Assembly: GCA_964344495.1 (NCBI GenBank)
Contig: CAYFNI010000061.1
Coordinates: 1 to 14,010 of the forward strand
Direction: 5' to 3'
DNA from: UBA6136 sp964344495
GTDB taxonomy: Bacteria; Pseudomonadota; Gammaproteobacteria; Methylococcales; Methylococcaceae
Length of the DNA stretch: 14,010 bases
Under the pieces are notes generated by a model that was not told the DNA's origin, did not search any database, and saw only the letters and a list, made by a program, of their open reading frames with translations. Below, in pieces: positions 1-6,280 of this stretch (position 1 is the first letter of the stretch; every line of letters begins with the position of its first letter). Made by a program: the position numbers and the translations under genes.

Positions 1-817
1 ACCAGTTCTGCACGGTCGAGTACTTGATTTCGGCGTTGTCCAGGGCGACCAATTCCACGACGGCGGCATGCAGCTGGTTCTCGTCGCGCATGGGAGCGGT
101 GCAGCCTTCCAGATAACTGACATGACTGCCTGCTTCGGCAATGATCAGGGTGCGCTCGAACTGTCCGGTCTTGGCCGCGTTGATGCGGAAATAGGTCGAC
201 AGCTCCATGGGGCAACGCACACCTTTGGGAATGAACACGAATGATCCGTCCGAGAACACAGCCGAGTTCAGCGCGGCAAAGAAGTTATCCGAGGGCGGGA
301 CCACGGTGCCGAGGTATTGGCGAACCAGGTCCGGATGTTCCTGCAGGGCGTCCGACATGGAGCAGAAAATCACCCCGGCAGCGGCCAGTTTGTCCTTGAA
401 GGTCGTCGCCACCGAGACACTGTCGAACACGGCATCCACAGCCACGCCGGCCAGGCGTTCCTGTTCATACAGAGGAATGCCGAGCTTCTTGTAGGTTTCC
501 AGTAACTTGGGATCGACTTCGTCCAAGCTTTTTGGCGCTTCCTTGACCTTGGGAGCCGAGTAATAGCTGATGCCCTGGTAGTCGACGGTCGCGTAGTCGA
601 CGTAGGCCCAGGTTGGTTCGCTCAGGGTCAGCCAGTGGCGGTAAGCTTCCAGTCGCCACTCCAGCATCCAGTCGGGCTCGTTCTTGCGCGTGGAGATAGC
701 GCGGATCACGTCTTCATTCAGCCCGGGTGGCAGAGTGTCGGCTTCCAGATCAGTGATAAAACCCGGTGTGTAGGCCTTGTGGATGATTTTTTCTAACGCG
801 TCAGTCGAGGTGGACAT
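1..817 (-). CDS. sufB: SufB, Fe-S cluster assembly scaffold protein (partial, C-terminus off the left edge)
   Basis: SufB is the core subunit of the SufBCD scaffold on which Fe-S clusters are built in the cytoplasm, using sulfur delivered by SufS/SufE. The visible 272 residues are the N-terminal part of a protein usually about 480-495 residues long. They carry the family's recognisable stretches: an N-terminal helical region, then a segment containing SVATTFKDKL, a GVIFCSMSDA segment, FVFIPKGVRCPMELSTYFRI, and the start of the beta-helix core with SHVSYLEGCTAPMRDENQLHAA. The conserved cysteines and ligands of the C-terminal half are outside the window. The ATG at 815-817 lies 4 bases after the stop of the Rrf2 regulator, with AGGA upstream within the end of that gene, so the two are almost certainly one operon. 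sufC, sufD and sufS would be expected beyond the left edge. Identification is by family recognition of the translated sequence. Confidence 0.96.
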   Translation of the reverse strand, partial: MSTSTDALEKIIHKAYTPGFITDLEADTLPPGLNEDVIRAISTRKNEPDWMLEWRLEAYRHWLTLSEPTWAYVDYATVDYQGISYYSAPKVKEAPKSLDEVDPKLLETYKKLGIPLYEQERLAGVAVDAVFDSVSVATTFKDKLAAAGVIFCSMSDALQEHPDLVRQYLGTVVPPSDNFFAALNSAVFSDGSFVFIPKGVRCPMELSTYFRINAAKTGQFERTLIIAEAGSHVSYLEGCTAPMRDENQLHAAVVELVALDNAEIKYSTVQNW

Positions 818-821
818 GGGG

Positions 822-1295
822 CTATTCCTGGATGCGTCGTGACTGGAGGGTGATGCTGCTGAGCGGGATGCTGAAGCTGTCCGGCGCCTGCGTCATGGGG
901 GTGGCCATATCAGCCAGGCTGACGGCTTCAAGCGCCGCCTGCATGGCACGGTTCAACACTGACCAGTTGCTTCGGATGTCGCACGACGATGATTGCTCGC
1001 AGTGTGCGTGTTCCAGGCTGCATTCGGTCAGGGCAATTGGGCCTTCAAGCGCCCGGATGATGCTGGCGACCGTGATTCGCTCGGGAGCAGCGCAGAGTTG
1101 ATAACCGCCTCTGGATCCGCGGGTGGAGGTCAGTACCTCGGCCCGCGCCAGCGCCTTCATCACCTTGCTGACCGTGGGCGCCGCCACGCCGGCCGTCTGG
1201 GCCAGGTCATTGACGGTGTAGGTCGCCTGGGGCGCTTTCGCCATCTGACCCAGGAGGATGATGGCGTAATCGGTCAGTTTGCTGATGCGGAGCAT
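822..1295 (-). CDS. sufR: Rrf2/IscR-like transcriptional regulator of the SUF operon
   Basis: This 157-residue protein is an Rrf2-family regulator of the type found upstream of gammaproteobacterial suf operons. A winged helix-turn-helix fills the N-terminal half (MLRISKLTDYAI, then the AQTAGVAAPTVSKVMKALA recognition region, and a wing at TRGSRGGYQL). It is followed by the three-cysteine cluster-binding loop: Cys92, Cys99 and Cys105, spaced C-X6-C-X5-C, which in this family ligates a 2Fe-2S cluster. The tail is longer than in some relatives and Ser/Ile-rich. An ATG at 1323-1325 would add ten residues, but it overlaps the -10 element of the apparent promoter and gives a non-family N-terminus, so the ATG at 1293-1295 is preferred. 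No clear Shine-Dalgarno precedes either. It leads the operon with sufB 4 bases downstream and probably senses Fe-S status to control itself and the suf genes. The symbol follows common usage for suf-linked members, not a demonstrated orthology. Confidence 0.92.
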   Translation of the reverse strand: MLRISKLTDYAIILLGQMAKAPQATYTVNDLAQTAGVAAPTVSKVMKALARAEVLTSTRGSRGGYQLCAAPERITVASIIRALEGPIALTECSLEHAHCEQSSSCDIRSNWSVLNRAMQAALEAVSLADMATPMTQAPDSFSIPLSSITLQSRRIQE

Positions 1296-1323
1296 ATCGT
1301 ATGCGTCTGATTCAATGGGGACC

Positions 1324-1352
1324 ATTTTAGTCCGGTTTAATTACCAAGTAAA
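1324..1352 (-). promoter_or_regulatory. Probable sigma70 promoter of the sufR-sufB operon
   Basis: Reading on the minus strand, TTTACT (1347-1352) and TAAAAT (1324-1329) are separated by exactly 17 bases, matching the consensus at 4 of 6 and 5 of 6 positions. Transcription would start near 1317, giving a leader of about 20 bases to the ATG at 1295. That would leave the alternative ATG at 1325 outside the message. This is inference from sequence alone. Confidence 0.55.
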
Positions 1353-1359
1353 GTGGTCA
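1341..1359. promoter_or_regulatory. Candidate operator: imperfect inverted repeat over the sufR -35 element
   Basis: TTACCA (1341-1346) and TGGTCA (1354-1359) form arms that match at 5 of 6 positions around a 7-base spacer. The spacer contains the whole proposed -35 hexamer of the sufR-sufB promoter. Rrf2 regulators bind as dimers to short dyads over their own promoters, so this is the natural candidate for SufR autoregulation. It does not closely match the E. coli IscR type 1 consensus, so the assignment rests on position and symmetry. Confidence 0.45.
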
Positions 1360-1413
1360 GCTATTGCTCTGTCGTTGGGACGTTTGGCGCGCCGGTGAAG
1401 GCCCTTAAGGCAC

Positions 1414-1419
1414 TATACT
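1414..1419 (+). promoter_or_regulatory. Possible -10 element for the L,D-transpeptidase gene
   Basis: TATACT matches the sigma70 -10 consensus at 5 of 6 positions and lies 113 bases before the preferred GTG start. No good -35 hexamer sits 16-18 bases upstream (the sequence there is GCCGGT-like), so this is a weak call. The rest of 1296-1532 shows only the sufR promoter and operator. Confidence 0.3.
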
Positions 1420-1520
1420 GACTGGAATTGGGTGAATGGCGCGGCCGTCCGTCTATGGGCGCGGTTTTGAATTTTTCAATTTTTCGAATGAGGGTGGGCG
1501 TGAGCGGAGTGGCGAGCGGC

Positions 1521-1526
1521 AAGGGG
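1521..1526 (+). promoter_or_regulatory. Ribosome binding site that decides the L,D-transpeptidase start
   Basis: AAGGGG lies 6 bases before the GTG at 1533-1535. The in-frame ATG at 1488 and the TTG at 1428 have no comparable site, and starting at the GTG puts a clean signal peptide at the N-terminus. Confidence 0.6.
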
Positions 1527-1532
1527 CAAGGT

Positions 1533-3197
1533 GTGAACATAAGGGGCTGTATCGGGGTGCTGTTGGCGTTGGTGCTGGGTTGGATGCCTGTATCGATCGC
1601 TTGGGCCGAGGATGCGCTGGCGGCGGAAATCCAGACGTTGTTGCAGTCAGGCCGGCATCCTCAACTGCACTGGGGGCGATTTTCCGATGTCGCGAAAACC
1701 CTCGAGCAGCTTTACAGCCCGGCCTATGCGCCGGTGTGGTTCAGGGATGGCAAGGCGACCGTTCAAGCCCGCGCCATTCTGGAGAGCTTGGCCGGTGCCG
1801 ATGATCTGGGTTTGAATGCCAGTGACTATGATGTCGAGTGGTTGGGGCAACAGCTGCAAGCGCCTGAGCTGAAGGCGGACAATCCGCGGACAGTGGCCGC
1901 GTTTGACGTGGGGCTCAGCATTGCTGTGACCCGCTTTGTTACCAATGTCTCCTCGGGGCGAATCAATCCGCGCACAGTCGGCTTCGGCCTGAACGTCGAG
2001 CCTCGGCGTCTCGATGTGTCGAAGCGGGTCCGTGAAATCGCTCAAAGTCCGCAGGCCAAGGCGCTGGTGGCGACTCTGGAGCCGCAGTTTCCGATGTACC
2101 GCCCGCTGAAGGAAGCCTTGTTACGTTATCGCCAACTGGCCAAGGAACTGCCGCATGTGCGTTTCGGCTTTCCGGCCAAGTTCACGCCGGGCATGAGCCA
2201 CAAGGATGTCCCCGCGTTGCGCAAGCTGCTGCTGGCAGTGGGCGATCTGAAGTCGATTGATCCCGCCGTCGAGTCATCCGAACTGTACGATCCCGACTTG
2301 GCCAAGGCAGTGAAGGCGTTTCAGATTCGTCATGGACTGGGTGATGATGCCGTGATCGGCAAGGGCACGCTGGCGCGGTTGTCAACTCCGATTGCAGACC
2401 GGCTGAAGCAGATTCAGATTGGTCTGGAGCGCATGCGTTGGCTGCCCTCCGATGTGCGCGGGCACTACCTGATCGTCAACATCCCCTCGTACAGGCTCTA
2501 TGGTGCTCGGGCAGGTGACGGGATCGGCCACTATGATCTGAGCATGAATGTTGTCGTGGGACAGGCCATTGATGGGCGGAATACGCCGGTGTTTCACTCC
2601 GATATGAGTATGGTGACCTTTCGTCCTTACTGGAATGTTCCGGAAGGCATCGCGGCCAAGGAGTTGGTGCCGGATATCCTGAAAAATCCGAAGTATCTTC
2701 AGAAGCACGCCATGGAGATCGTGCCGAACTTCAGCCTCCAGGCGACGCCGCTGGAGCCCAGTCCGTCGAATTTGCAGCGGGTGGCGGCGGGTGCGCTGAA
2801 GATTCGCCAGCGACCCGGGGGTGAGAATGCCCTGGGGTTGGTCAAGTTCTCTTTCCCCAACACCAATAACGTCTATTTGCACAGTACACCCAGCAAGGGT
2901 CTGTTCAATCGGGATCGGCGCGACTTCAGTCACGGGTGCATCCGGGTGCAGGATCCGGAAAAGCTGGCCGAATGGGTGCTGGCGGATAATGGCGACTGGC
3001 CGCCGGAACGCATCAAGGACTACATGGAGGGCGAGGCGACCAAGACCATTACCCTGAAGAAGCCGATACCGGTGTACATCCTGTACTCGACCGTGATGGC
3101 GGAACCCGATGGCACTATCAGCTTCTTTGAGGATATCTACGGCCATGACCGCACCCTGCAGGTTCTGCTGGCACGGGGTTTTCCATATCCGCCTTGA
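1533..3197 (+). CDS. ldtD: Exported L,D-transpeptidase, YcbB/LdtD family
   Basis: This periplasmic murein L,D-transpeptidase would form 3-3 (mDAP-mDAP) cross-links in peptidoglycan. From the GTG start it has 554 residues, near the size of E. coli YcbB (615). Residues 1-25 are a signal peptide (NIRG, a hydrophobic core, then AWA before Glu26). A scaffold-like helical region follows (about 60-210), then a peptidoglycan-binding domain at about 217-285 (DPDLAKAVKAFQIRHGL, then GKGTL). The YkuD catalytic domain starts near residue 310. The active site is visible as YLHSTPSK (His450) and SHGCIRV (His467, Cys469 nucleophile), with a C-terminal extension that includes PVYILYSTV. In-frame starts further upstream (TTG 1428, ATG 1488) add an unlikely N-terminal extension before the signal peptide. 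It is transcribed divergently from sufR and converges on a small acidic protein gene and an M15-like endopeptidase gene. The family call is firm; which Ldt activity it has is inferred. Confidence 0.93.
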   Translation: MNIRGCIGVLLALVLGWMPVSIAWAEDALAAEIQTLLQSGRHPQLHWGRFSDVAKTLEQLYSPAYAPVWFRDGKATVQARAILESLAGADDLGLNASDYDVEWLGQQLQAPELKADNPRTVAAFDVGLSIAVTRFVTNVSSGRINPRTVGFGLNVEPRRLDVSKRVREIAQSPQAKALVATLEPQFPMYRPLKEALLRYRQLAKELPHVRFGFPAKFTPGMSHKDVPALRKLLLAVGDLKSIDPAVESSELYDPDLAKAVKAFQIRHGLGDDAVIGKGTLARLSTPIADRLKQIQIGLERMRWLPSDVRGHYLIVNIPSYRLYGARAGDGIGHYDLSMNVVVGQAIDGRNTPVFHSDMSMVTFRPYWNVPEGIAAKELVPDILKNPKYLQKHAMEIVPNFSLQATPLEPSPSNLQRVAAGALKIRQRPGGENALGLVKFSFPNTNNVYLHSTPSKGLFNRDRRDFSHGCIRVQDPEKLAEWVLADNGDWPPERIKDYMEGEATKTITLKKPIPVYILYSTVMAEPDGTISFFEDIYGHDRTLQVLLARGFPYPP

Positions 3198-3210
3198 TGT
3201 GAGGCGAGGC

Positions 3211-3225
3211 GGGACGGGACGGGAC
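3211..3225. repeat. Three tandem GGGAC units between convergent genes
   Basis: The 36-base gap between the transpeptidase stop and the convergent small gene contains GGGAC three times in a row, followed by GGCGGG. No hairpin with a T-tract is present, so I see no intrinsic terminator for either gene here. Confidence 0.6.
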
Positions 3226-3233
3226 GGCGGGTT

Positions 3234-3425
3234 TCAGTCCGGATCGCTCAGCAGGTCGAAGACCAGCGTGGCGGTCTTGCCCGTGCGGGTGTTGGTGGCC
3301 TTGAAGGTGGCGCTTTCGTCCGTCATTGAGGTGCATTCGATTTCGACCGGCGGGTCATCGTAATCCGCCGGGTCAATCTCGAGCTGGTCCATCAGCTTCT
3401 GGTTTTCTTCGGCAGACAACTCCAT
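3234..3425 (-). CDS. Small acidic protein of unknown function
   Basis: I do not recognise this 63-residue protein. It is strongly acidic, with about 16 Asp/Glu against 4 Lys/Arg. The N-terminal half is helical-looking (MELSAEENQKLMDQLEID), followed by a DPADYDDPP turn. The C-terminal half looks like beta strands (VEIECTSM, SATFKATNT, GKTATLVFDLL). There is one cysteine, no signal peptide and no membrane segment, so it is probably cytoplasmic. The ATG at 3423-3425 is preferred because GAAGAAGG sits just before it; an ATG at 3447-3449 would add eight residues (MLIDEEGN) and lacks a good site. It lies 91 bases downstream of the endopeptidase gene on the same strand and could share its transcript. 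A coding assignment is likely given the sensible composition, good ribosome binding site and fit in the gap, but it is unproven. Confidence 0.7.
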   Translation of the reverse strand: MELSAEENQKLMDQLEIDPADYDDPPVEIECTSMTDESATFKATNTRTGKTATLVFDLLSDPD

Positions 3426-3516
3426 GTTGCCTTCTTCATCGATCAGCATCGTCTGTTTTCAGTTTGATAAGTGGGGGGAGGGTAGGCGTACCCGACTGGC
3501 AGTGGCTGGTCGCCGT

Positions 3517-4110
3517 CTACCAGTAACGGATGTTGCCGGTGTCCAGATGGACGAAGTTCGAGCGCGGGTAGTAGCCCACGCCGCCCATGGCGAGCGCCAT
3601 GCCGGCCTGACGAATCTCATGAGTGCTTACATCGTCCATGCGAATATCGACCGCTTTGCCCTCGATGTGCATGCTGTGCTCGGCCACTCCGTGGTGGAAA
3701 CGACGCAGCCAGCTATTGGTTTCGGGTGAGCGATAGCCAGACAGGATCTTGAATGTGCCGTTCGAACCCGTGAAGGCGGAGATCGCGAAGAAGATATCGA
3801 TCAGGCCGGGGTCCATCTCACGCACTTCGTCGGCATGGTGATCCCGGAGCAGGCTGCTGAAACGCAGCCGGGTTTCGCGGTCGTAGTCTTTTTCCGGGCA
3901 GCAGCGGATGGTCAACTCCTCATCCGTGTGAACATTATGAAAGCTCAGGGTTCGCTCTTGGCTGAGGAGGCCGGCGACGGATTGAGTTGAGGGGAGAAGC
4001 AGGGCGCCGACCGCGGCCATGCCGGATCGGGTCAGAAAGCTGCGGCGGGTCAGTGTGCCGGCAGGAGTAGATAACTGGGGGGTGGCGATCAGAGGGGTCT
4101 GATGACTCAC
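3517..4110 (-). CDS. mepK: Tat-exported M15-like (DUF882/YcbK) murein endopeptidase
   Basis: This 197-residue protein belongs to the YcbK/DUF882 family of zinc peptidases related to M15. E. coli MepK of this family cleaves peptide cross-links, preferring the 3-3 type. The N-terminus has a twin-arginine motif, TRRSFLT (Arg22, Arg23), and a hydrophobic stretch ending near SVA (about residue 46), so it is exported folded by Tat. The mature part has the LSGYRSPETN segment, then the metal-site motifs MHIEGKAVDIRM (His148, Asp155; H-X6-D) and FVHLDTG (His188). The GTG start is chosen because GGAGGT lies 7 bases before it; the frame stays open upstream to 4272 but without a site. It sits 320 bases from the L,D-transpeptidase gene, convergent to it, pairing a 3-3 cross-link synthase with a likely hydrolase. 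The symbol is by family; substrate preference is inferred. Confidence 0.9.
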   Translation of the reverse strand: MSHQTPLIATPQLSTPAGTLTRRSFLTRSGMAAVGALLLPSTQSVAGLLSQERTLSFHNVHTDEELTIRCCPEKDYDRETRLRFSSLLRDHHADEVREMDPGLIDIFFAISAFTGSNGTFKILSGYRSPETNSWLRRFHHGVAEHSMHIEGKAVDIRMDDVSTHEIRQAGMALAMGGVGYYPRSNFVHLDTGNIRYW

Positions 4111-4117
4111 TAGGCTT

Positions 4118-4123
4118 ACCTCC
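4118..4123 (-). promoter_or_regulatory. Strong ribosome binding site fixing the GTG start of the endopeptidase
   Basis: On the minus strand GGAGGT is followed by a 7-base spacer and GTG at 4108-4110. This is the best Shine-Dalgarno in the window and argues against the longer open frame that begins near 4272. Confidence 0.8.
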
Positions 4124-4243
4124 GTACGACAAGCGTCGGTTAAGTTTATGCGTGAGCATCGAGGAATTCTCCGGGAGCCGGCCAGTGGCGGGGCAGGCGG
4201 GGAATTTCTGGATGCAAGGCCGGGGTTGAATCCCTTGGTCGGA

Positions 4244-4272
4244 ACTTTACTGATCCTGTCAGTCGCGATCAA
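4244..4272 (-). promoter_or_regulatory. Possible promoter of the endopeptidase gene
   Basis: On the minus strand TTGATC (4267-4272) and TAAAGT (4244-4249) are 17 bases apart, each matching the sigma70 consensus at 4 of 6 positions. It would give a leader of about 125 bases. The gap 4111-4402 between mtnC and this gene is AT-richer near 4270-4400 and otherwise shows only short inverted repeats, so a promoter somewhere here is expected, but this exact site is uncertain. Confidence 0.28.
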
Positions 4273-4308
4273 CCCTTTTTCAGGTTAAATACAAAGCACA
4301 TGTCGTGC

Positions 4309-4334
4309 CATCAAAACATCTGTTTTGGTTGATG
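4309..4334. repeat. Imperfect inverted repeat downstream of mtnC
   Basis: Arms CATCAAAACA and TGTTTTGGTTGATG can pair with a short bulge (GGTT) around a 2-base centre. A second small hairpin (ATTTCC, 5-base loop, GGAAAT) lies at 4375-4391, just after the mtnC stop. Neither is GC-rich and neither is followed directly by a clean T-run on the minus strand. They could be weak termination or message-end structures for the mtn operon, or chance. Confidence 0.3.
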
Positions 4335-4402
4335 CTAGGGGCTTCAGGGTAAGAAAAGCCCAAAATAGACGACGATTTCCTGTAGGGAAATAATTTATGC
4401 GC

Positions 4403-5080
4403 CTAAAGCGGGTCAATCTGGTCGAAGTTGACGGCAATCGGGTGTGCAGCTTGGGGCGGTGGATCGGGGGGCCTGACCAGTTGCACCGTTGCCAGTCCCG
4501 CTGCTCTGGCCGCATCCAGTTCCGCGCCGACGTCGGACAGAAACAGGATGTCACCGGGCCTTAAGCCGATCTGTTCGGCAATGGTCCGATAGGCGGCCGG
4601 TTCCTGCTTGGCGCCAATGCGCGTGTCGAAATAGCCGGAAAACAGGGGGGTCAGGTCACCGAAGGTCGTGTGGGCAAACAGCAGCTTTTGCGCCTGCACT
4701 GAACCGGACGAAAAGATGTAAAGATCCAATCCGGCCGATTTCCAGGCGCGCAACTGGCGGGCCGCATCCTCATAAAGGTGGCCGTGGAAATCACCCTGAC
4801 GATAACCCGCCTCCCAGATCATCCCCTGCAGGGCTTTGAGGGGTGTTGCCTTGCGATCCTGATCGATCCAGTCCAGCAACTCCCGGGTGGCCTCTTCGAC
4901 TGTCAGCGTTCGCCCCACCATCTGGCTGACGTCAGCCAGTGCGGTGGCCACACCTGCCTCATCCCGATGCGCCTGAATGAACGAGGCCAGTCGCTGGCGG
5001 GCATAGGGAAACAGCACATCCTTGACGAAGGCGATGGACGAGGTGGTGCCTTCGATGTCGGTGAGAATTGCGCGGATCAT
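4403..5080 (-). CDS. mtnC: MtnC, enolase-phosphatase E1 (methionine salvage)
   Basis: MtnC is a cytoplasmic HAD-superfamily, Mg-dependent enzyme. It enolises 2,3-diketo-5-methylthiopentyl-1-phosphate and then removes the phosphate, giving the acireductone used by MtnD. The 225-residue product is the usual family length. It starts with the nucleophile motif as ILTDIEGTTSSIAFVKDVLFPYA (Asp8, Glu10), has the FSSGSVQAQKLLF motif typical of E1 in the middle, and ends the fold with GDILFLSDVGAELDAARAAGL. The ATG at 5078-5080 gives a start directly at the motif and overlaps the mtnD stop by four bases (ATGA). An open frame upstream to 5218 would overlap mtnD and is not needed. It is the last gene of the mtnB-mtnD-mtnC operon. 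Confidence in function is high. Confidence 0.97.
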   Translation of the reverse strand: MIRAILTDIEGTTSSIAFVKDVLFPYARQRLASFIQAHRDEAGVATALADVSQMVGRTLTVEEATRELLDWIDQDRKATPLKALQGMIWEAGYRQGDFHGHLYEDAARQLRAWKSAGLDLYIFSSGSVQAQKLLFAHTTFGDLTPLFSGYFDTRIGAKQEPAAYRTIAEQIGLRPGDILFLSDVGAELDAARAAGLATVQLVRPPDPPPQAAHPIAVNFDQIDPL

Positions 5081-5637
5081 GCGAGTTGTTCCAGGAATTG
5101 CTCCAGCGTGGGAAAGCGCTCTGCAATCGGGTCGCCGGTGAACTCGGCAACCCAGCCGTCGGGGTGAGTGAACAGGCGGATGCAGCGGAAATCCGGCTGT
5201 TCGCCCATATCGAACCAATGCTTCACGCCCGCCGGCACACTTAACAGGTCCCCCCGCTCACAGAGCGTCATGTAGACCTGATCGTCCAGATGCAGATAGA
5301 ACAGCCCACGCCCCTCGACAAAGAAGCGCACCTCATATTCGCCGTGGGTGTGCTCGTTGAGGAATTTGGCCCGCAGTTCCGATTTTTGGGGATGGTCGGG
5401 CTGCAGGCTGATGACGTCGACGGACTGGAATTCATACCGGTCGATCAGACGGTTAACGGACGTCTGGTAGGCTGCAATGACCTCGTCCTGGCCGGCGTTC
5501 GCTGCCAGCGGGCGTTCAGTCTCCCACTGCTCGAACAACACGCCAACCGTCCAGAGTTTTTCGGCGATCTCGTCCGGATGCCGATAGGTGACCGCCCTAT
5601 CAGGGCGGTCGGCGGGGCAGATCGTCAGCTGACTCAT
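5077..5637 (-). CDS. mtnD: MtnD, acireductone dioxygenase
   Basis: Acireductone dioxygenase is a cytoplasmic cupin enzyme that cleaves the MtnC product. With Fe2+ it gives the methionine precursor 4-methylthio-2-oxobutanoate plus formate; with Ni2+ an off-pathway reaction releases CO. The 186-residue protein has the metal site intact: His96, His98 and Glu102 in NEHTHGEYEVRFFVEG and His140 in AGVKHWFDMG, the arrangement known from the Klebsiella enzyme. The ATG at 5635-5637 overlaps the mtnB stop (ATGA), and its own stop overlaps the mtnC start in the same way, so translation of the three genes is probably coupled. Codons 10-16 contain a perfect inverted repeat, listed separately. Nothing appears broken or missing. 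Confidence 0.97.
   Translation of the reverse strand: MSQLTICPADRPDRAVTYRHPDEIAEKLWTVGVLFEQWETERPLAANAGQDEVIAAYQTSVNRLIDRYEFQSVDVISLQPDHPQKSELRAKFLNEHTHGEYEVRFFVEGRGLFYLHLDDQVYMTLCERGDLLSVPAGVKHWFDMGEQPDFRCIRLFTHPDGWVAEFTGDPIAERFPTLEQFLEQLA
5590..5610. repeat. Perfect 9-bp hairpin early in mtnD
   Basis: On the minus strand GACCGCCCT and AGGGCGGTC are exact inverted repeats around a 3-base loop (GAT). They cover codons 10-16 of mtnD (DRPDRAV), 27 bases after its start codon. In mRNA this would be a very stable stem. It could slow or tune ribosomes arriving from mtnB, or be a by-product of GC-rich codon choice. Confidence 0.6.
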
Positions 5638-6248
5638 AAGCTACTCACTCCGTGCAAACGTGTTTCGATCTCGAACAGAAACTCCAGGGCCTCGACCTGT
5701 CTCAATGCCGCCTCCACCGTACTACCCCACGTATAGAAACCATGACTGGCGATGAGATAGGCCGGCACATCACCGTGCCGATCCAGCCACTCATTGACGG
5801 TGGCGGACAGACGGGCGATGTCCTGATCGTTGGGAAAAATGGGCAGGCTCAGGCGGGTTGCGTGGGTCTGGATGCCGGGCAGGGCCTTCAGGAGTTCATA
5901 GTTCTCCAGCACAACCTGTTCCGAGCGCAGCCGGGACAGGAGGGTTGCACCCGGCGAATGGGGATGCAGCACGGCGCCCGCGGCTGGATAGCGCTGGTAA
6001 ATCGCGGTGTGCAGCAAGGTTTCCGCCGAGGGCTTGCGGCCATCGAGCGAGCGACCCTCCATGTCCACCAGCATGATGTCGGCCGGCGTCAGGCGGCCCT
6101 TGTGGCGTCCGGACACGGTGATGGCAATCCGTCCATCGGCCAGTCGGGCCGAGAAGTTGCCGCTGGTGGCCGGCACCCAGCCGCGGCTGTCGATGCAGCG
6201 GCCGGCTTCGACCAGTTCCAGGGCCCGCGCTTGAAAATCGTCTGACAT
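5634..6248 (-). CDS. mtnB: MtnB, methylthioribulose-1-phosphate dehydratase
   Basis: MtnB is a cytoplasmic zinc enzyme of the class II aldolase/adducin fold. It dehydrates 5-methylthioribulose-1-phosphate to the diketo substrate of MtnC. The 204-residue product has the family landmarks in order: ATSGNFSARL (27-36), TVSGRHKGRL, KPSAETLLH with Glu76, HPHSPGATLLSR with zinc ligands His95 and His97, and ASHGFYTWG near the C-terminus with a third probable His ligand. The start is uncertain: ATG at 6246-6248 gives the most family-like N-terminus, ATG at 6263 would add five residues, and a TTG at 6272 would lie at or before the predicted transcription start. No clear Shine-Dalgarno separates these. 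It is the first gene of the mtn operon and overlaps mtnD by four bases. Genes for the earlier steps (mtnA and the MTA nucleosidase or phosphorylase) are not in the window. Confidence 0.95.
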   Translation of the reverse strand: MSDDFQARALELVEAGRCIDSRGWVPATSGNFSARLADGRIAITVSGRHKGRLTPADIMLVDMEGRSLDGRKPSAETLLHTAIYQRYPAAGAVLHPHSPGATLLSRLRSEQVVLENYELLKALPGIQTHATRLSLPIFPNDQDIARLSATVNEWLDRHGDVPAYLIASHGFYTWGSTVEAALRQVEALEFLFEIETRLHGVSSL

Positions 6249-6280
6249 AAGGTCGCTATCCATCTCCCGCAAAGGGCGCG

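Noticed and set aside
1293..1325. A ten-residue longer N-terminus for the Rrf2 regulator (ATG at 1325)
   Set aside because: That ATG overlaps the predicted -10 element and the added residues do not fit the family's MLRISKLTDYA-type start.
2382..3146. A 254-codon open frame on the minus strand opposite the L,D-transpeptidase gene
   Set aside because: It is fully antisense to the YkuD domain coding sequence, has no recognisable protein features and reflects GC-rich codon use on the other strand.
4111..4272. An upstream in-frame extension of the endopeptidase (54 more codons)
   Set aside because: A GGAGGT site 7 bases before the GTG at 4110 and the position of the Tat motif fix the start; the extension has no site and would push the signal peptide inside the protein.
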